From: Mytilisepta virgata
Lineage: Eukaryota; Mollusca; Bivalvia; Mytilida; Mytilidae
NCBI GenBank assembly: GCA_028015205.1
Contig: JAPWFG010000020.1
Span: 1,674,001 to 1,738,000, forward strand
Direction of reading: 5' to 3'
Length of the DNA stretch: 64,000 nucleotides
The notes below the pieces were generated by a model. It worked only from the letters and a program-made list of their open reading frames with translations, was not told the DNA's origin and did not search any database. The first letter of the stretch is position 1. Every line of letters begins with the position of its first letter. Positions 49,001 through 60,755 of the stretch are shown here, piece by piece. The translations under genes were made by a program, and so were the position numbers.

Positions 49001-52000
49001 TGACTAATTAGTTTTATTTGAAGAAATATTCAGTGTAATCTATATGACTTTTTTCACCATTGTTTCCACTATGGGAACAATGAAGCAAATAATCACATTG
49101 AATGTGTATTAATATTTTATGTCAGACAACCTGATATTTATCACTTAGATTTATAGGTCAACAGCGATCATTCAGGATTTTGCAATTTGTGGTCGAATTA
49201 CTGGTTTGTTCATACATTTCAGTTTGAGATTCTGTGAGGATTGATTATCAACGTATATCTCATTCACATTATCACATGATTATCACAGGTTCAAATGAGT
49301 ACTCGTTATACCAGTTTAACCCAACCACATTTTTTATGCTAGTCCCAGGTCAAGAGCCTTCGGCATAAGAATATTGTTTCTCTATTGTTGTTTATGCATT
49401 TTGAAAATTTTGTTTATCAATTTTTTAAAGTTCGGGTAATTTTTTTTCCACAATATTCTAGTATGGGACCAGAGACCTTTCGCGCAATGTGAATAAACCT
49501 CCCATGGGAAATAAAGATGAACATCCAAACTAACAAATACGAATATTTTTTACAGCTGAATGATCCAGACCATGACCAAACTCTCCCGCTAAAATGTCCA
49601 CATCTACTTTAAATTTCACTAAATTGTCCTTTAAATCTTTCGCTAAAATTTCCACAAAATTTCAGCTAAAAGGTCCAATTTAATCTTATTTTGTCACCAC
49701 AGATATATGTAGCTTCATTTTTTAGATTTTTTAGAGGCTGGCTTCGAATACTGTTGACGATAAATAAAGGTTTTAATTTTGTGTATGATGCATGAAGTAT
49801 TAGATGCTGTTTTCAGAATTAATATCGCAATAAAAGACATAATAATAAAGATTACAAATGAAAAAAAATATTTAAGTCGTTGTGACATTATAATGAATAA
49901 ATAGAATATATAACTTGAGAACACATTTAATTTTGAAAATAGTTACTTGCATCATTTGTCCTAATGATGGTATTAAATATTAAATGTGATATTTGAAACA
50001 CTTGTAATTTTGGGTGCAAAGAAATTGATTTTTTACCCATAGTAATTGCAACATTAGTTAGATTTGGTCAATAATAATCAATACAAATTACCGTCTCTAA
50101 CGAAAAAATCTCTTGTTGAGATATTTTTAAATTGTGCATTTATAATAAACAGATGACGCCAAAAGAGTACCAAATAAATAACACGAAGAGTAAGCCCATA
50201 GAACTAAAAAACGAATTCGTGAAAAAAAACATCTTGAAGAAAATATTTACTTTCAAAGAAATAACATATGAAAAAATATCCCTTTTTAATAAAATTATCT
50301 GTAAATTAACAAGAAATACAAGTGTTCATTCTATATGTTGTCTCAAATGTTAGGGAAAAAAACTCTTTATCAAAGAGAGTCTAGGAAATTAAACTGACAC
50401 TAGACCCCAATTTTTCGGTCAATTATAGACTGGTATTTTCGTTGTCCACCTTTGAATCGAGATGACATATTGAGAACGCAATCATTGCCAACAGAAATAC
50501 AGCCAAAGTACAGAAACGTTACAAAGTGCGTTAAATCTTTGGCTTTGTCCATTAATGTTTTTTGTAACGTAATTTGCGTCAGAATTTACAATAGAATGAA
50601 GAATTAAGGAATATAACACAGGATATATGTATAGCTAATAAAGGATTAATATCATCTGGCACGCACGAGATCGTGATATGAAACAATTAAAATCTAGATA
50701 GTTTCTACAATTGAACTAGCAATAAAACATAATTTGGACTTGAAGTATATTATATCAAAGAATAGTTGGTACCACATTCAAAATCTTTTTACTAATCTTT
50801 ATTTCTCAAAAACACAGACGTACAGTCAGCTCAAACTTGCATGCAATGAATTGCTCATCATTTATGGCCTCTTTTATTACTTGAAATGACTTATCTGTAT
50901 TATCCCTACACCTCAGTAGAAAATGTGTGTCTTTTTTTCTAACAGACCTCAATGCGTCTGAAATTGCTTAAGTTGCTCTTTTGCACAATAAGCAAACATG
51001 AACCCTCAGAAATTACCAAACCAACTAGACCATTAACTTGAGATTAATTGAAAAACCAAACCAACGCCCCCTACCCCCCCCCTCCCCCCCCCCGCCCAAA
51101 AATTAAAAAAAAAAAACATATTCTATATTGCTTGGGGCCATATTGTGGTCATCTTATATTCTCATTGACAGATAGCCCCAAATCTTCATCCTTCCATCTT
51201 CTTACCTAAAACTAGACCTACCAAATTGCAGTTTACTGTATGCGATTTTGACTTTTTACCAGTAAGAGTTCTTTTTATTTTCTCTTATGATTGACCGGAG
51301 TTATCTAACTCTCGAACGGTTTATAGGAAATTTGATATCACATCGTGTACAGTGTGATATGAACTAGTGATATAATAAATCTGCCCATTTGTGTGTAGGA
51401 AAATTCGAATATTTTGATTGGTCAACAATTTTGCTACACAATGGCGCCATATTTGAAAGCCAACATTTGACGTCACTGAGAAATGAACGTTAAGATTTCC
51501 CGCATCCCGGACGCCGAATCACAAACAAACAAATATTCCTGAAGAATCATCAGAGAAATATGTTTAACAACTTGTAAAAATTAGATATCGTTTGATATCA
51601 ACTCTCGTTATTTAATTTGGTTGATAATAAACTCGTTAAAGTCTCGTTTATTATTATATCCAAATTATATAACTCCATTTGATATTTATCGATATCTAAT
51701 TCTCACTCATTATGAAACCTATAATAATGTCCTAACATTTTAAAATTCAGAAAAAGGAAACATTTTCTTCCAGTCCCATTAAAATCAATCACAATTAAGC
51801 TTTAAAGTTGCTGAAAATATTTAATGTCATGTCCATCCTTTTAATAGTGGGAATTCTTTAGTAATAACTTTTATTTAAAACTTAACTTCAGACGAAATTA
51901 GACCAAATAACTGATCTGATTAATGTAATTCAATATGAGTTGAAAGGCTGGAAGACAAATATCATAACAATAGTTCTGCTTATAGTTCAATTCTTACGTC

Positions 52001-52685
52001 ACTAGATAATATAATTATATATTGTTAGGAATAATTTTAATATGTAAAAAAAAAAAAAACAAAGTCAGTTTTATTGAAAAAAATTGTCCTCTGAAACCTT
52101 CACGGAACATTAGTGAAAATAGTTATCCTGAACAATTCCACTCTTTTGATATTTTCATAGCCGTGGCGTCATTATGACAAATTTGAGAAAAATATTGTAT
52201 CTTTGAAATGGAATATTAAGCATTTAAGGGGTAAATGATGTATTATTTTGGCCTAATTAGCAATGTTTTGTATGTTTTGGCTCACTTTCAGGGCAATGAA
52301 TTATATGTTTACGTGATGTAATTATCGTCACAAAATATTAGCCACTAAACATGTCAATACGGAAATGGGTGTTTTATAATTTTTATTATTTAAAAAAAGA
52401 CGAATTTGTCTAGATGATTTTGCTAATAAATTACGGGGTTTTACTACATAAAAGGGTGTTACGCTTTCAAAACTAGTTCATTTTCGAAATGTTACAAGCC
52501 GAAATGATAATACCAACAGGAACTTACGTTTTACGTCAGACTGGGTATAATAATAGGTAGCAAGAAACATTCGGTTATAACAGTTTTGATGAAGAACTCG
52601 AGCATCGTGAGCTCAGTTGGGGAAAAATCCCGTTTAGGAAGTTTTTTAATAATCGATTCCGAAACAGGAAGCACAAGTCACTGAT
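46009..52685 (+). other. EAG intron 1, first part
   Basis: AT-rich. No exon matching the next EAG segment (NAQIVD.PIVY) was found in this stretch on the plus strand. There are C-runs at about 47762-47780 and 51065-51095. A region at about 51300-51720 has short inverted pieces (TTGATATCA, AATAAACTCG/CGTTTATT) and may be an old MITE. Confidence 0.45.
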
Positions 52686-52689
52686 TTAA

Positions 52690-53370
52690 ATTCCAAAATG
52701 ACCCAAAACCATATACCAAATATGTTGTACAACTGTTCCAAGATCCAAAACGACCTCAAAACATAAACCAAAAATTCCAAAATGACCACCAAAAATATAA
52801 CAAAAATGTTGAAAAAATAACTCAAATTTTAAAATAACCAACTAAAAAAAAAATCATATACCAAAAATGTTGTACGTAAAGAACTTACGTAATTTAAAAA
52901 ACGACTACAAAACATACACCAAAAAATGTCGTAGAACGGACTCAAATTCCAAAATGAGCCTAAAGAAAAACAAAAACATTTGTAGCACTGATTTAAATTC
53001 TAAAAGACCCCAACAAACATATACCACAAATTTTTTAGAACTGACTCGAATGAACTTACAAAATGACCCCGAAAAACGTACAGTGTACACAAACAATGTG
53101 AAACTGACTCGTGTTAAAAACAGATACAATGTATCTTAAATGTTGGTCAAATTCCAAGATGACCCCGAAACATATATCAAAATATTTTGTAGGAATGACT
53201 CTAAACACATACCAAAAAATGTTGTTGAGCCGACTCAAATTCCAAAATGACCCAAAAACATATACATGTACCAATAATGTAGAACTGACTTAAATTCCAA
53301 AACATATACTAATTCTGTTGTACAACTGACTCAAATTCAAAACCGTATACCAAAAACGTCATGGAATTGA
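52690..53370. repeat. minisatellite of about 45-50-bp units
   Basis: About 13-14 diverged units of the form GACTCAAATTCCAAAATGACC...AAAACATATACCAAAAATGTTGTA. Opposed open frames through it (52867-53139 and 52905-53129) follow from the repeat and are not genes. Confidence 0.85.
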
Positions 53371-53891
53371 CCCCAACATGTCCGGTTTAAAGCAAAGATA
53401 TTGCCCCGATTTTAATTTAACTGATTTTTTTATGGAGTGTCGCAGTCCTTTAAATGTAGGATCCTGATTGTTTCTAATTTGTAACGTAATATATGGGTGA
53501 TAATTTCCCGAAAATGATATTGATGGAGAATTATTATTAGGGACAATAGGATTGTCACAAACAACCTCCTTTACAAGATGACAATGTCATATGAGAAACG
53601 GCATTGAATTTCGTTTCAATTTATATTAAATTTGGAAATATCTAAATCAGTAGGTGGAGATAAAACAAATAATTTTTAAGTCATTTTATTTATCGTCGTT
53701 ATTTTGTTGTATTTTTTCTTCAATCAATACAGACATACTTTAATATTCATATTCACCAACTACCATCATTTACCATTCTATAGAATAGATTATGATATTT
53801 AGGTTTTATAGAAACTTTATATATCTAACGTTTCTTATTACATAGTTTATAGCAATTTTATAGATCTTTTTCCATAAAATCATTATTAATT

Positions 53892-53894
<3 letters not shown>

Positions 53895-53922
<28 letters not shown>
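53895..53922. repeat. (AT)n microsatellite at Tc1 insertion site
   Basis: About 14 AT dinucleotides lead directly into the left TIR. TATATAT continues beyond the right TIR, so the TA target lay in an AT run. Confidence 0.9.
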
Positions 53923-53923
<1 letters not shown>

Positions 53924-53948
53924 CTCTCTCAAAAAAGAAACGCAACAT
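53924..53948 (+). repeat. Tc1 element left TIR
   Basis: Exact reverse complement of 55421-55445. It begins CTCTCTC next to TA. Confidence 0.92.
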
Positions 53949-54107
53949 ACAGAAAATAGGAAATTTACTTCATATATTATTTTCATAATTTATGATATAA
54001 ATAATTTACACAGGAATGCAAAAATTGGCACACTTATTGTTCATGAGTTCTTTTACCTTGGAATATCACAGTTTGTCACATATTGTCAATAAATCACTCA
54101 TAAATTG

Positions 54108-55118
54108 TCAATATCTGGTATGTCCACCATTTGCTTGTAACACAGCCCCGACTCTTCTTGGCATAGATTGAATTAAACGCTGAGTTCGAACACGCGGTAT
54201 CCTTTGCCACTCAAACTGAAGTGCCTGCTGTAATTGTTGCAGATTTTGCGGTGGTGGTTGTCGTTGGCGCACGCGCCGATCCACTTCATCCCACAAATGT
54301 TCAATTGGATTAAGATCGGGTGATCGTGACGGCCAACGGATCACATTGACATTCTGTTGTTCTAAAAAGTCTACTGTTACACGTGCTGTATGTGGTCGGG
54401 CATTGTCGTGCTGAAAAATTTCTCTCCGAATGTCAATTACGGGCAATAAATGAGGTCGTAAAATTTCGTCTCTATACCTAACAGCGTTCAGATTGCCTTG
54501 GATATGTATCAGCTGTGTGTTTCTGGCATAAGAAATAGCGGCCCACATCATAACACTGCCTCCGCCAAAATTGTCTCTCTCCACAACACAGTTTTGCGCA
54601 AAACGTTCGTTTCGGCGCCTATACACACGTATGCGACCATCTCGCTTTTCCAGTTGAAAACGTGACTCATCGCTGAACCATACTCTTCTCCAGTTCTGTA
54701 AATTCCATGCACGAACTGTAGTACACCATCTAACCCTCGCTCGGCGGTGTTGGCGTCTCAGTGTTGCTCCAAAGTAAGGTCTTCTTGCCCTCAATCCATG
54801 AGAACGTAACCGATTGCGTACTGTCTGTGCTGATATACGGCGCAACCCAGGGACGTTTACAGCTGTTTCTGTTGCAGCAATAGTCCTATTCCGCAGATGG
54901 AAAAGTCTGATGTAACGATCTTGCGCCCTGGTTGTAACACGCGGGCGCCCTGAACGTGGCCGATCTGTCGTAGTACCAAGCTGCAGGTAGCGTCCCCAAA
55001 GGCGTGAAATTGTGCTACGATGAACATTGTACGTTACAACAGCAACAGCATTCTGTGATTCTCCGGCCTCTAGTCGTCCGATAGCGATATTCCGGGTAGC
55101 AGCGTCTAACCTTGGCAT
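54108..55118 (-). CDS. Tc1-like DD34E transposase, intact
   Basis: A 336-residue protein of full family length. The N-terminal part (about 5-110) is the paired-type double HTH, with RPRSGRPRVTT (53-63) as the GRPR-like linker. The catalytic triad is Asp150 (WFSDESRF), Asp238 (FQHDNARPH) and Glu273 (SPDLNPIEHLWDE). There are 34 residues between the second Asp and the Glu, which places it in the Tc1 group rather than mariner proper (DD34D). The chain is strongly basic, as expected. There are no stops or frameshifts, and GC is clearly higher than in the flanks, fitting recent mobile origin. It catalyses cut-and-paste at TA. No intron signal was needed. Confidence 0.95.
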   Translation of the reverse strand: MPRLDAATRNIAIGRLEAGESQNAVAVVTYNVHRSTISRLWGRYLQLGTTTDRPRSGRPRVTTRAQDRYIRLFHLRNRTIAATETAVNVPGLRRISAQTVRNRLRSHGLRARRPYFGATLRRQHRRARVRWCTTVRAWNLQNWRRVWFSDESRFQLEKRDGRIRVYRRRNERFAQNCVVERDNFGGGSVMMWAAISYARNTQLIHIQGNLNAVRYRDEILRPHLLPVIDIRREIFQHDNARPHTARVTVDFLEQQNVNVIRWPSRSPDLNPIEHLWDEVDRRVRQRQPPPQNLQQLQQALQFEWQRIPRVRTQRLIQSMPRRVGAVLQANGGHTRY

Positions 55119-55420
55119 AGCGTCACCTCATCAGAATTTTATTTTACGAATGCATTCATGAAAAGAAATACCGGGTTTTTATACCGACTGACTGAGCTAA
55201 AAAATAACCCATGATTTGCACGTGAAAGTCGACCCAGTTTTTGGCAATGCGTAAATCGTAGGGTGTCCCAGATTGCGACCAAAGTCGTTTACGGGTGGAT
55301 GAATTTAAATGATTGTACCTGGAAACTTTTTATGAAGGTGTAATTATGATCATGTGTACATATATTTTGATATTTATTGGTTATTTGTCCGGAAAAATAA
55401 TATTTCAAAAAGATAATCTG

Positions 55421-55445
55421 ATGTTGCGTTTCTTTTTTGAGAGAG
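55421..55445 (-). repeat. Tc1 element right TIR
   Basis: Exact reverse complement of the left TIR, followed by TATATATA. Confidence 0.92.
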
Positions 55446-55493
55446 TATATATATTTGTTCATTAAATATTTATACTAAATGAATTAAATAAAA

Positions 55494-55682
55494 TAGTATT
55501 AATAAATGGGTGTTTTCATAATTGCCCTGGTATATGTCCAAGGTCTGTAATAATGGCCTGAGGATTGCTGTAATGGCCCAAGGCAACGCCGAGGGCCATT
55601 ACAGCATCCGAAGGCCATTATTACAGACCGAGGACATATAACGGGGCCATTATGAAAACACCCATTTCTTAATACTTTTATT
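55494..55682. repeat. palindromic MITE-like unit (GGGCCATTATGAAAA type), copy 1
   Basis: AAATGGGTGTTTTCATAAT...GGTCTGTAATAATGGCC...GGCCATTACAGC is mirrored by GGCCATTATTACAGACC...GCCATTATGAAAACACCCATTT. The arms are about 90 bp with a tiny loop near 55588. The short 78-codon frame over it is a by-product. Confidence 0.85.
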
Positions 55683-55734
55683 AACCAGTTTGTATATAGC
55701 ATTTGCATTACACAAATATAATGGTAAGTAAGCA

Positions 55735-55885
55735 AAAGTCATGCCCGAGGTATTAATAATGGCTAAGGATGGTTGTAATGGCCCCGAGGCAACGCGGAGG
55801 GCCATTACAACTGTCCGAGGCCATTATTAATACCAAGGTCATGTTACAGGGCCAATATGAAAAAGTCCATATATTGATACTTTTA
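55735..55885. repeat. palindromic MITE-like unit, copy 2, adjacent
   Basis: GTATTAATAATGGCTAAGGATGGTTGTAATGGCC is mirrored by GGCCATTACAACTGTCCGAGGCCATTATTAATACC. It ends CAATATGAAAAAGTCCATATATTGATACTTTTATTAA, as copy 1 does. A third partial end lies at about 55935-55985 (GGGCCATTATGAAAAAAAAACAT). Confidence 0.8.
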
Positions 55886-56454
55886 TTAAACAACTTCAAT
55901 CAAGAACAATCAGAGTCCTTAATTAATATTAAGGATATATGTATCAGGGCCATTATGAAAAAAAAACATATGTACTTTGATGCTTCTGTTGACAAATTTT
56001 ATAATTAAATATGTGTTTGTTCATAAAACATGGCATTATTTTTGAGATGGAATTGGTTTTTATGTGTGTGCACTTGTTCTTTGAGTTTCATTTTTGACAA
56101 CTGGAAAAGACCATATATCATAGTCAATTATTCTTTTTGCATTGACTGTTAACCGTTGTCTGTTGAGTTTGAATTCCCAATGTTGAAGGCCTCGTAGTGA
56201 ACTCTAAATGTATAATGTTGTATTGGCTTATTGTGCCCATGGACATGATGGAAGTTAAGGAATGAAAATACCTACGGTAGTCTGCTCAAATAAATAAATA
56301 TTGCAGGTGGCGCTTTGAGTGCAGAGTAAAGTGTGTATCTACGAGTATTAAACACAACTTTCAATTTGATTGTCAACCCTCATAAATTTTTAAAAAGTTG
56401 TCACTTATTTAAACTAATAAACGACATTTTGATTTAATCGATGTCCCGTTTCAT

Positions 56455-56545
56455 CTGTTCATAATGCATGGCTGTGATTTCGTAATGCACGGGTGTGATT
56501 TCGTAATGCATGACTGAGATTCCTTAATGACTGGCTGTAGCAATT
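56455..56545. repeat. short tandem repeat, about 23-bp units
   Basis: CATAATGCATGGCTGTGATTTCG, then TAATGCACGGGTGTGATTTCG, then TAATGCATGACTGAGATTCC, then TAATGACTGGCTG: four diverged units. Confidence 0.7.
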
Positions 56546-56599
56546 TCTCCGTTCATAATGACCAGTTGTCGAAATTTTCCATTTATAAAGCATGGGCAT

Positions 56600-58040
56600 T
56601 TCTATACATATTGTAGTAAGTTGGTTAATAATTTGAAATAAAATGGAGCATATAAATAAATTTAAAATTTTCTTTCGCTGAGAAAATTCATTGAGAAGAT
56701 TAATTACACTGAAAGGACTGATATGAATACACGTATTTACACTCAGAAGAGAAACATTTTATATCTTAAGTATTTTTGTTTTAAAAGATATCAAATATGT
56801 TACATTAGCTTGCTATTTTATGCTAAATGCCAGTATATGACAATACAGGGGTTTGGGTATCTAAGACTTTTGCTAAAAATCTCTGTACCTTGCAGTTAGT
56901 GTTCGTCTTTGTATTTTGTCCTCTTACTGGAGAGAAAGTTCGTATAAATGAACAACTAACTGATTTGGTTTTAACAATTTACGTAAAGCAATATAAAGTT
57001 TAAAGTAAATCTAGAGAAACTAATGCATACAGTATTTTGCCAATCGCTGGTGATGCCAAATACACCTTCATGTGGATTCAAGGGCACAATCTCTAAACAT
57101 TTTCCCTAAACACATGGGAAATATATGCCAAAATGTTTTAGTTGGGCCTTCCTTGGAAACGTGTCTGGTTTTCCAACCTTATCTAATTGACAATCCTATA
57201 ACAACAATATTTTGAAACTGAAAACGTTGACATGACAACACAAACAAATTTGTAAAATCAACACATTTAGTCACTAGAAATAAAAACTGTTAAAATACGC
57301 CAGTTCGTAATTCCTCGTAGGCATGGCAGCAAATAAAGTGTGTATTTTTAAACTTAAATATTGAATTGATTACTGCGCCATTGATTTTTGCATGATACCA
57401 AAGAAACTTTAATTTGTTTTCATAAATTGATGATGTAGATTCATTGAATTAATGATTTAATATTAACTTTTCACGTTGATTATTCTCAAGAGATTTAGCG
57501 CTCACAAAAACATATATTGACCTCGTATAGCACAAATTCATTAGTATTGATGCGTTTTCACGTGATATCAGTATATTGAGTTTCACTGATATCAAAATTA
57601 GGTACCGTTTCTTCTATATATTTGTTCTAGTTTGTTGGTAATAATTATAGATTATCAGATATTTTGATCTTATAAGTGCTTTTTTGTATAGCTGATGTGA
57701 CCAAATTGGACCTCAAATATCAAGACCCAAAGTCTAATATGCGGTCATATATGAATTTCCAATACAATTCATTTAGAAATCCGTATCTGGCCCCATATCG
57801 GTCCTCAGGTCTGATACGGATTTATAAAGGAATTCTATTAGAAATCCGCATCAGCCCTCACGTGCTCCCGTAATACGTCCCAAATAAACACAATGGGAGA
57901 CTTGTTAAAAATTAGGATTTTTCATATAGTTTGCCATAATTTAAAAATTTCATATAGCTGCTAATTTTTTTTTATTTCTCTGCCATTTTCGATATTATCT
58001 TTGTAGTTGTGTATAGATTTTAAATTCAAAATATGTGATA
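56600..58040 (+). other. EAG intron 1, no recognised gene
   Basis: AT-rich. A diverged duplicated piece (AGAAATCCGTATC.GCCC / AGAAATCCGCATCAGCCC, about 57774-57870) may be part of another palindromic unit. Confidence 0.35.
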
Positions 58041-58044
58041 AATA

Positions 58045-58170
58045 GATTATGACATGGTATTTTCCATATCGGCCCTTGTATCATCCCTCGACCAGTATCG
58101 TACCTCGGATAGAGCCCTCGGTACGATATTGGAGTCTCGGGCCGATATGGAAAATGCCATGTAATAATAC
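58045..58170. repeat. palindromic MITE-like unit
   Basis: ATGACATGGTATTTTCCATATCGGCCC...AGTATCGTACCTCGG is mirrored by CCCTCGGTACGATATTGG...GGGCCGATATGGAAAATGCCATGTAAT, with arms of about 55 bp. Same design as the 55.5-kb units but different sequence. Confidence 0.8.
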
Positions 58171-59639
58171 TGGTTATATACATAAGAGAGTTAGGATAGG
58201 TAAGGCAGAGGTCTTGGTATCCGTACAACCAGTTTAACGCCACCATGTTTTAATGTCTGATTATCCTGATTCCCTGTTGTCTGATTTGAATTTTTCTTGA
58301 GCGAGTGGTATTCATTGTTTTCCTATGATTCTTTTTTTGTATGTTAACATGGTTATTAAAGTAGTGGTTAAGCCATCCTCCAAAGTCTGGGATTCTGAGT
58401 GCACGGAACCTTTAACTTGGGAGGATGTGGTTAAGAATACCATCGAATTCATCTCAGTTGTGAAAAAAAAAGATAACCTATAAAATCTTTGTTCTGAATA
58501 AGCGCAGAATTTTAAATGCGATATGTTGTTACTGTTGAAAAAACGCTGGAAGGCATTTCTGAATTTTCAGGACATTGAAGCCCTGATCATATAATTTACT
58601 AAAAAAGTAACTCGTTTAAAACTAAAAAGACAAAATGCAAATAAATGGAACAGACAATAGGGATAATTAAATAAATTACTGTCTGGTTGTTAAAACATTA
58701 CTTATCAAAGTAATTTTTCCCAGTGGTTAAAATGACAGACTTCATTTCATTCATTTCTCATATACTTTCCTAAACAACTAATTTAAAATGTACTCGGAAA
58801 AATTGGCAATAGTAAAATGCGTAAATGTAAAATATCAGGTCATACTGAAATCCTAAGAAAATGGACACAGTATAAATTTATATTTGTAATTTATGGTATA
58901 TTGTTATTCATAGGTTTATTCAAGCAGCTTATGTATTTGTTTTGAGTCTGAGCTTATTACATCATTGTAATAGGCATAGCTAGGAAGTTTCTTTGATCTA
59001 TATATAAATATGGTTATAAAATCAGAATCACTGACTTGCTTTGAAAATTATTAGGTCAGTTCCAATAAAGACACGAATTTCCTTTGCATTATGGTTAAGG
59101 GGGATTTGAAGATTTATTTATGTAAGAAGTATCATATGGCTTGAAATTTATATATGAATTAATTAATATTTCCTTCATTATAATAATATACATGATGTAT
59201 TTTACTGAATAAAAATTGAAAATTTATACCGAATGTACATGATATAATTGTATTATCATACCAAATCAAACAAATTGTATCTTAAACAAACAAAATAAAT
59301 CGGCCAGAGCATTTTTTTTCTTCTTCTGTACTCAATTATCCGCGACATTCCTTATTACCTATATTACTACTAGAGAAGTACCGAGTGGGGAATATGATTA
59401 TTTGTTTGAGGAAAATATGAAGATTTGTTCATGCCCATCACAGGATCGCGATAACCAATCAAATTTAGTTTTAAATACACTAAATCATAAAAGGTAAGAT
59501 AAAATGTTTGTGTTCATATGCTAAAATTCATAAATGTCATGGAAGAAACCGCATGAATCTATTACGATTTCAAATTCACAAAAGATATTTTTAATTTAAT
59601 TAAGTGATGAACAATGATGTAATAGTATATATCCAATTC

Positions 59640-59815
59640 CTAGTGAGGTGTGTTCGACTGCGATTCTAATTGAAAAAAGATTGGCAGTTTTCCTGTCATA
59701 GATCGGTCAAATGGATTTTCTCTGGGTACTTTGGCTTCCTCTTCCATAAAATATTACCACCATGATAAAGCCAAAGTTGAAAGTGGCATAAAACCACAAT
59801 GAACCAAACCAAGTC
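59640..59815 (+). mobile_element. tRNA-derived SINE, 5'-truncated copy S3
   Basis: It starts at GTGAGGTGTGTTCGACTGCGATTC, corresponding to the S1 and S2 body just past the B box. It contains TGGGTACTTTGGCTTCCTC and GTGGCATAAAACCAC, and ends ATGAACCAAACCAA. The tRNA-like head is missing. Confidence 0.65.
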
Positions 59816-60755
59816 TTTTAAACTTTTTAAATCCATAATTTACAGCCATCCTACAGTTATTTAACACCTTTTATCATACAAGTCTCAAGGGAAAGTCTTA
59901 ATTTTTAATTTTTTATTTATTTATTCTTTACATAAAATATTCCAATATGCAGTGAAGTGTATCGACTTGACGTAAAAGGCTAAATGGATATTGAGATAAG
60001 GCCATACAGAGTTAATCGACGTTTGTATTGGTTAACCAAAAAGGATTTAAAATCGAACATAGAATGATTATGGTTGTATCTGTAAATCTTTGCATGCTTG
60101 TAATGCTATATTATTTTACTTTTTACTACTTCATCAATTTTGTGGCATCAAATATAGGTATCAAAAGTTACACAACTTAATTCCAAACTAAGCAAACATT
60201 TTATTTTTTATATATTTACTGATTTTTAAATATTTAAACACATTTTGGAATTACAAAAAAAGTCTCTCTCTAGAAAATAAATGTCTAAATCGAATTTTTC
60301 AAGGTCTTGAATATAACACATTACCCAAATTCTTTCAGTTGGGTTTAGTATTTGAAATATGTAAAAATGATTTAGTAAACTTAGAGAGTCTGTTTTCTTC
60401 TGAAGTGAACCCTGTCTTCAATTTAGTTTACTTAGGGAGCAACCATCCGATTTTTAGGGGGGAGCTAAGGATGAAATTTGAAATCATAAGGCAGGATCAG
60501 GATTTGGCAAAATAAAAAGCAAGGATTAGCCTACTGTCATGACTGTAGGTATGAAAAAATGCAGGCCTTGTGTCAATCAGGAAATCTGTTGGTTTAAATG
60601 GAAATAAAATTGAGGCTGAAAAAAAATCGAGAACCAAAATTTCGGTGAAAAAATAGGCAGGATCAACCATTTCATCCTAGTCCCCCCCCCCCCCCACTTG
60701 AACAAAATGGAAGACGGATGTGGTATTAATGCACATGAGAAACTAACCCATGCAA

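Larger units (their letters stand above)
53924..55445 (-). mobile_element. Tc1/mariner transposon, apparently complete (1.5 kb)
   Basis: The terminal inverted repeats 53924-53948 and 55421-55445 are identical over 25 bp (CTCTCTCAAAAAAGAAACGC and onward). TA flanks both sides. One long uninterrupted transposase gene lies between. Identical TIRs and an intact ORF imply a recent arrival. The inner sequence beyond 25 bp does not pair, so the TIRs are short. Confidence 0.92.
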
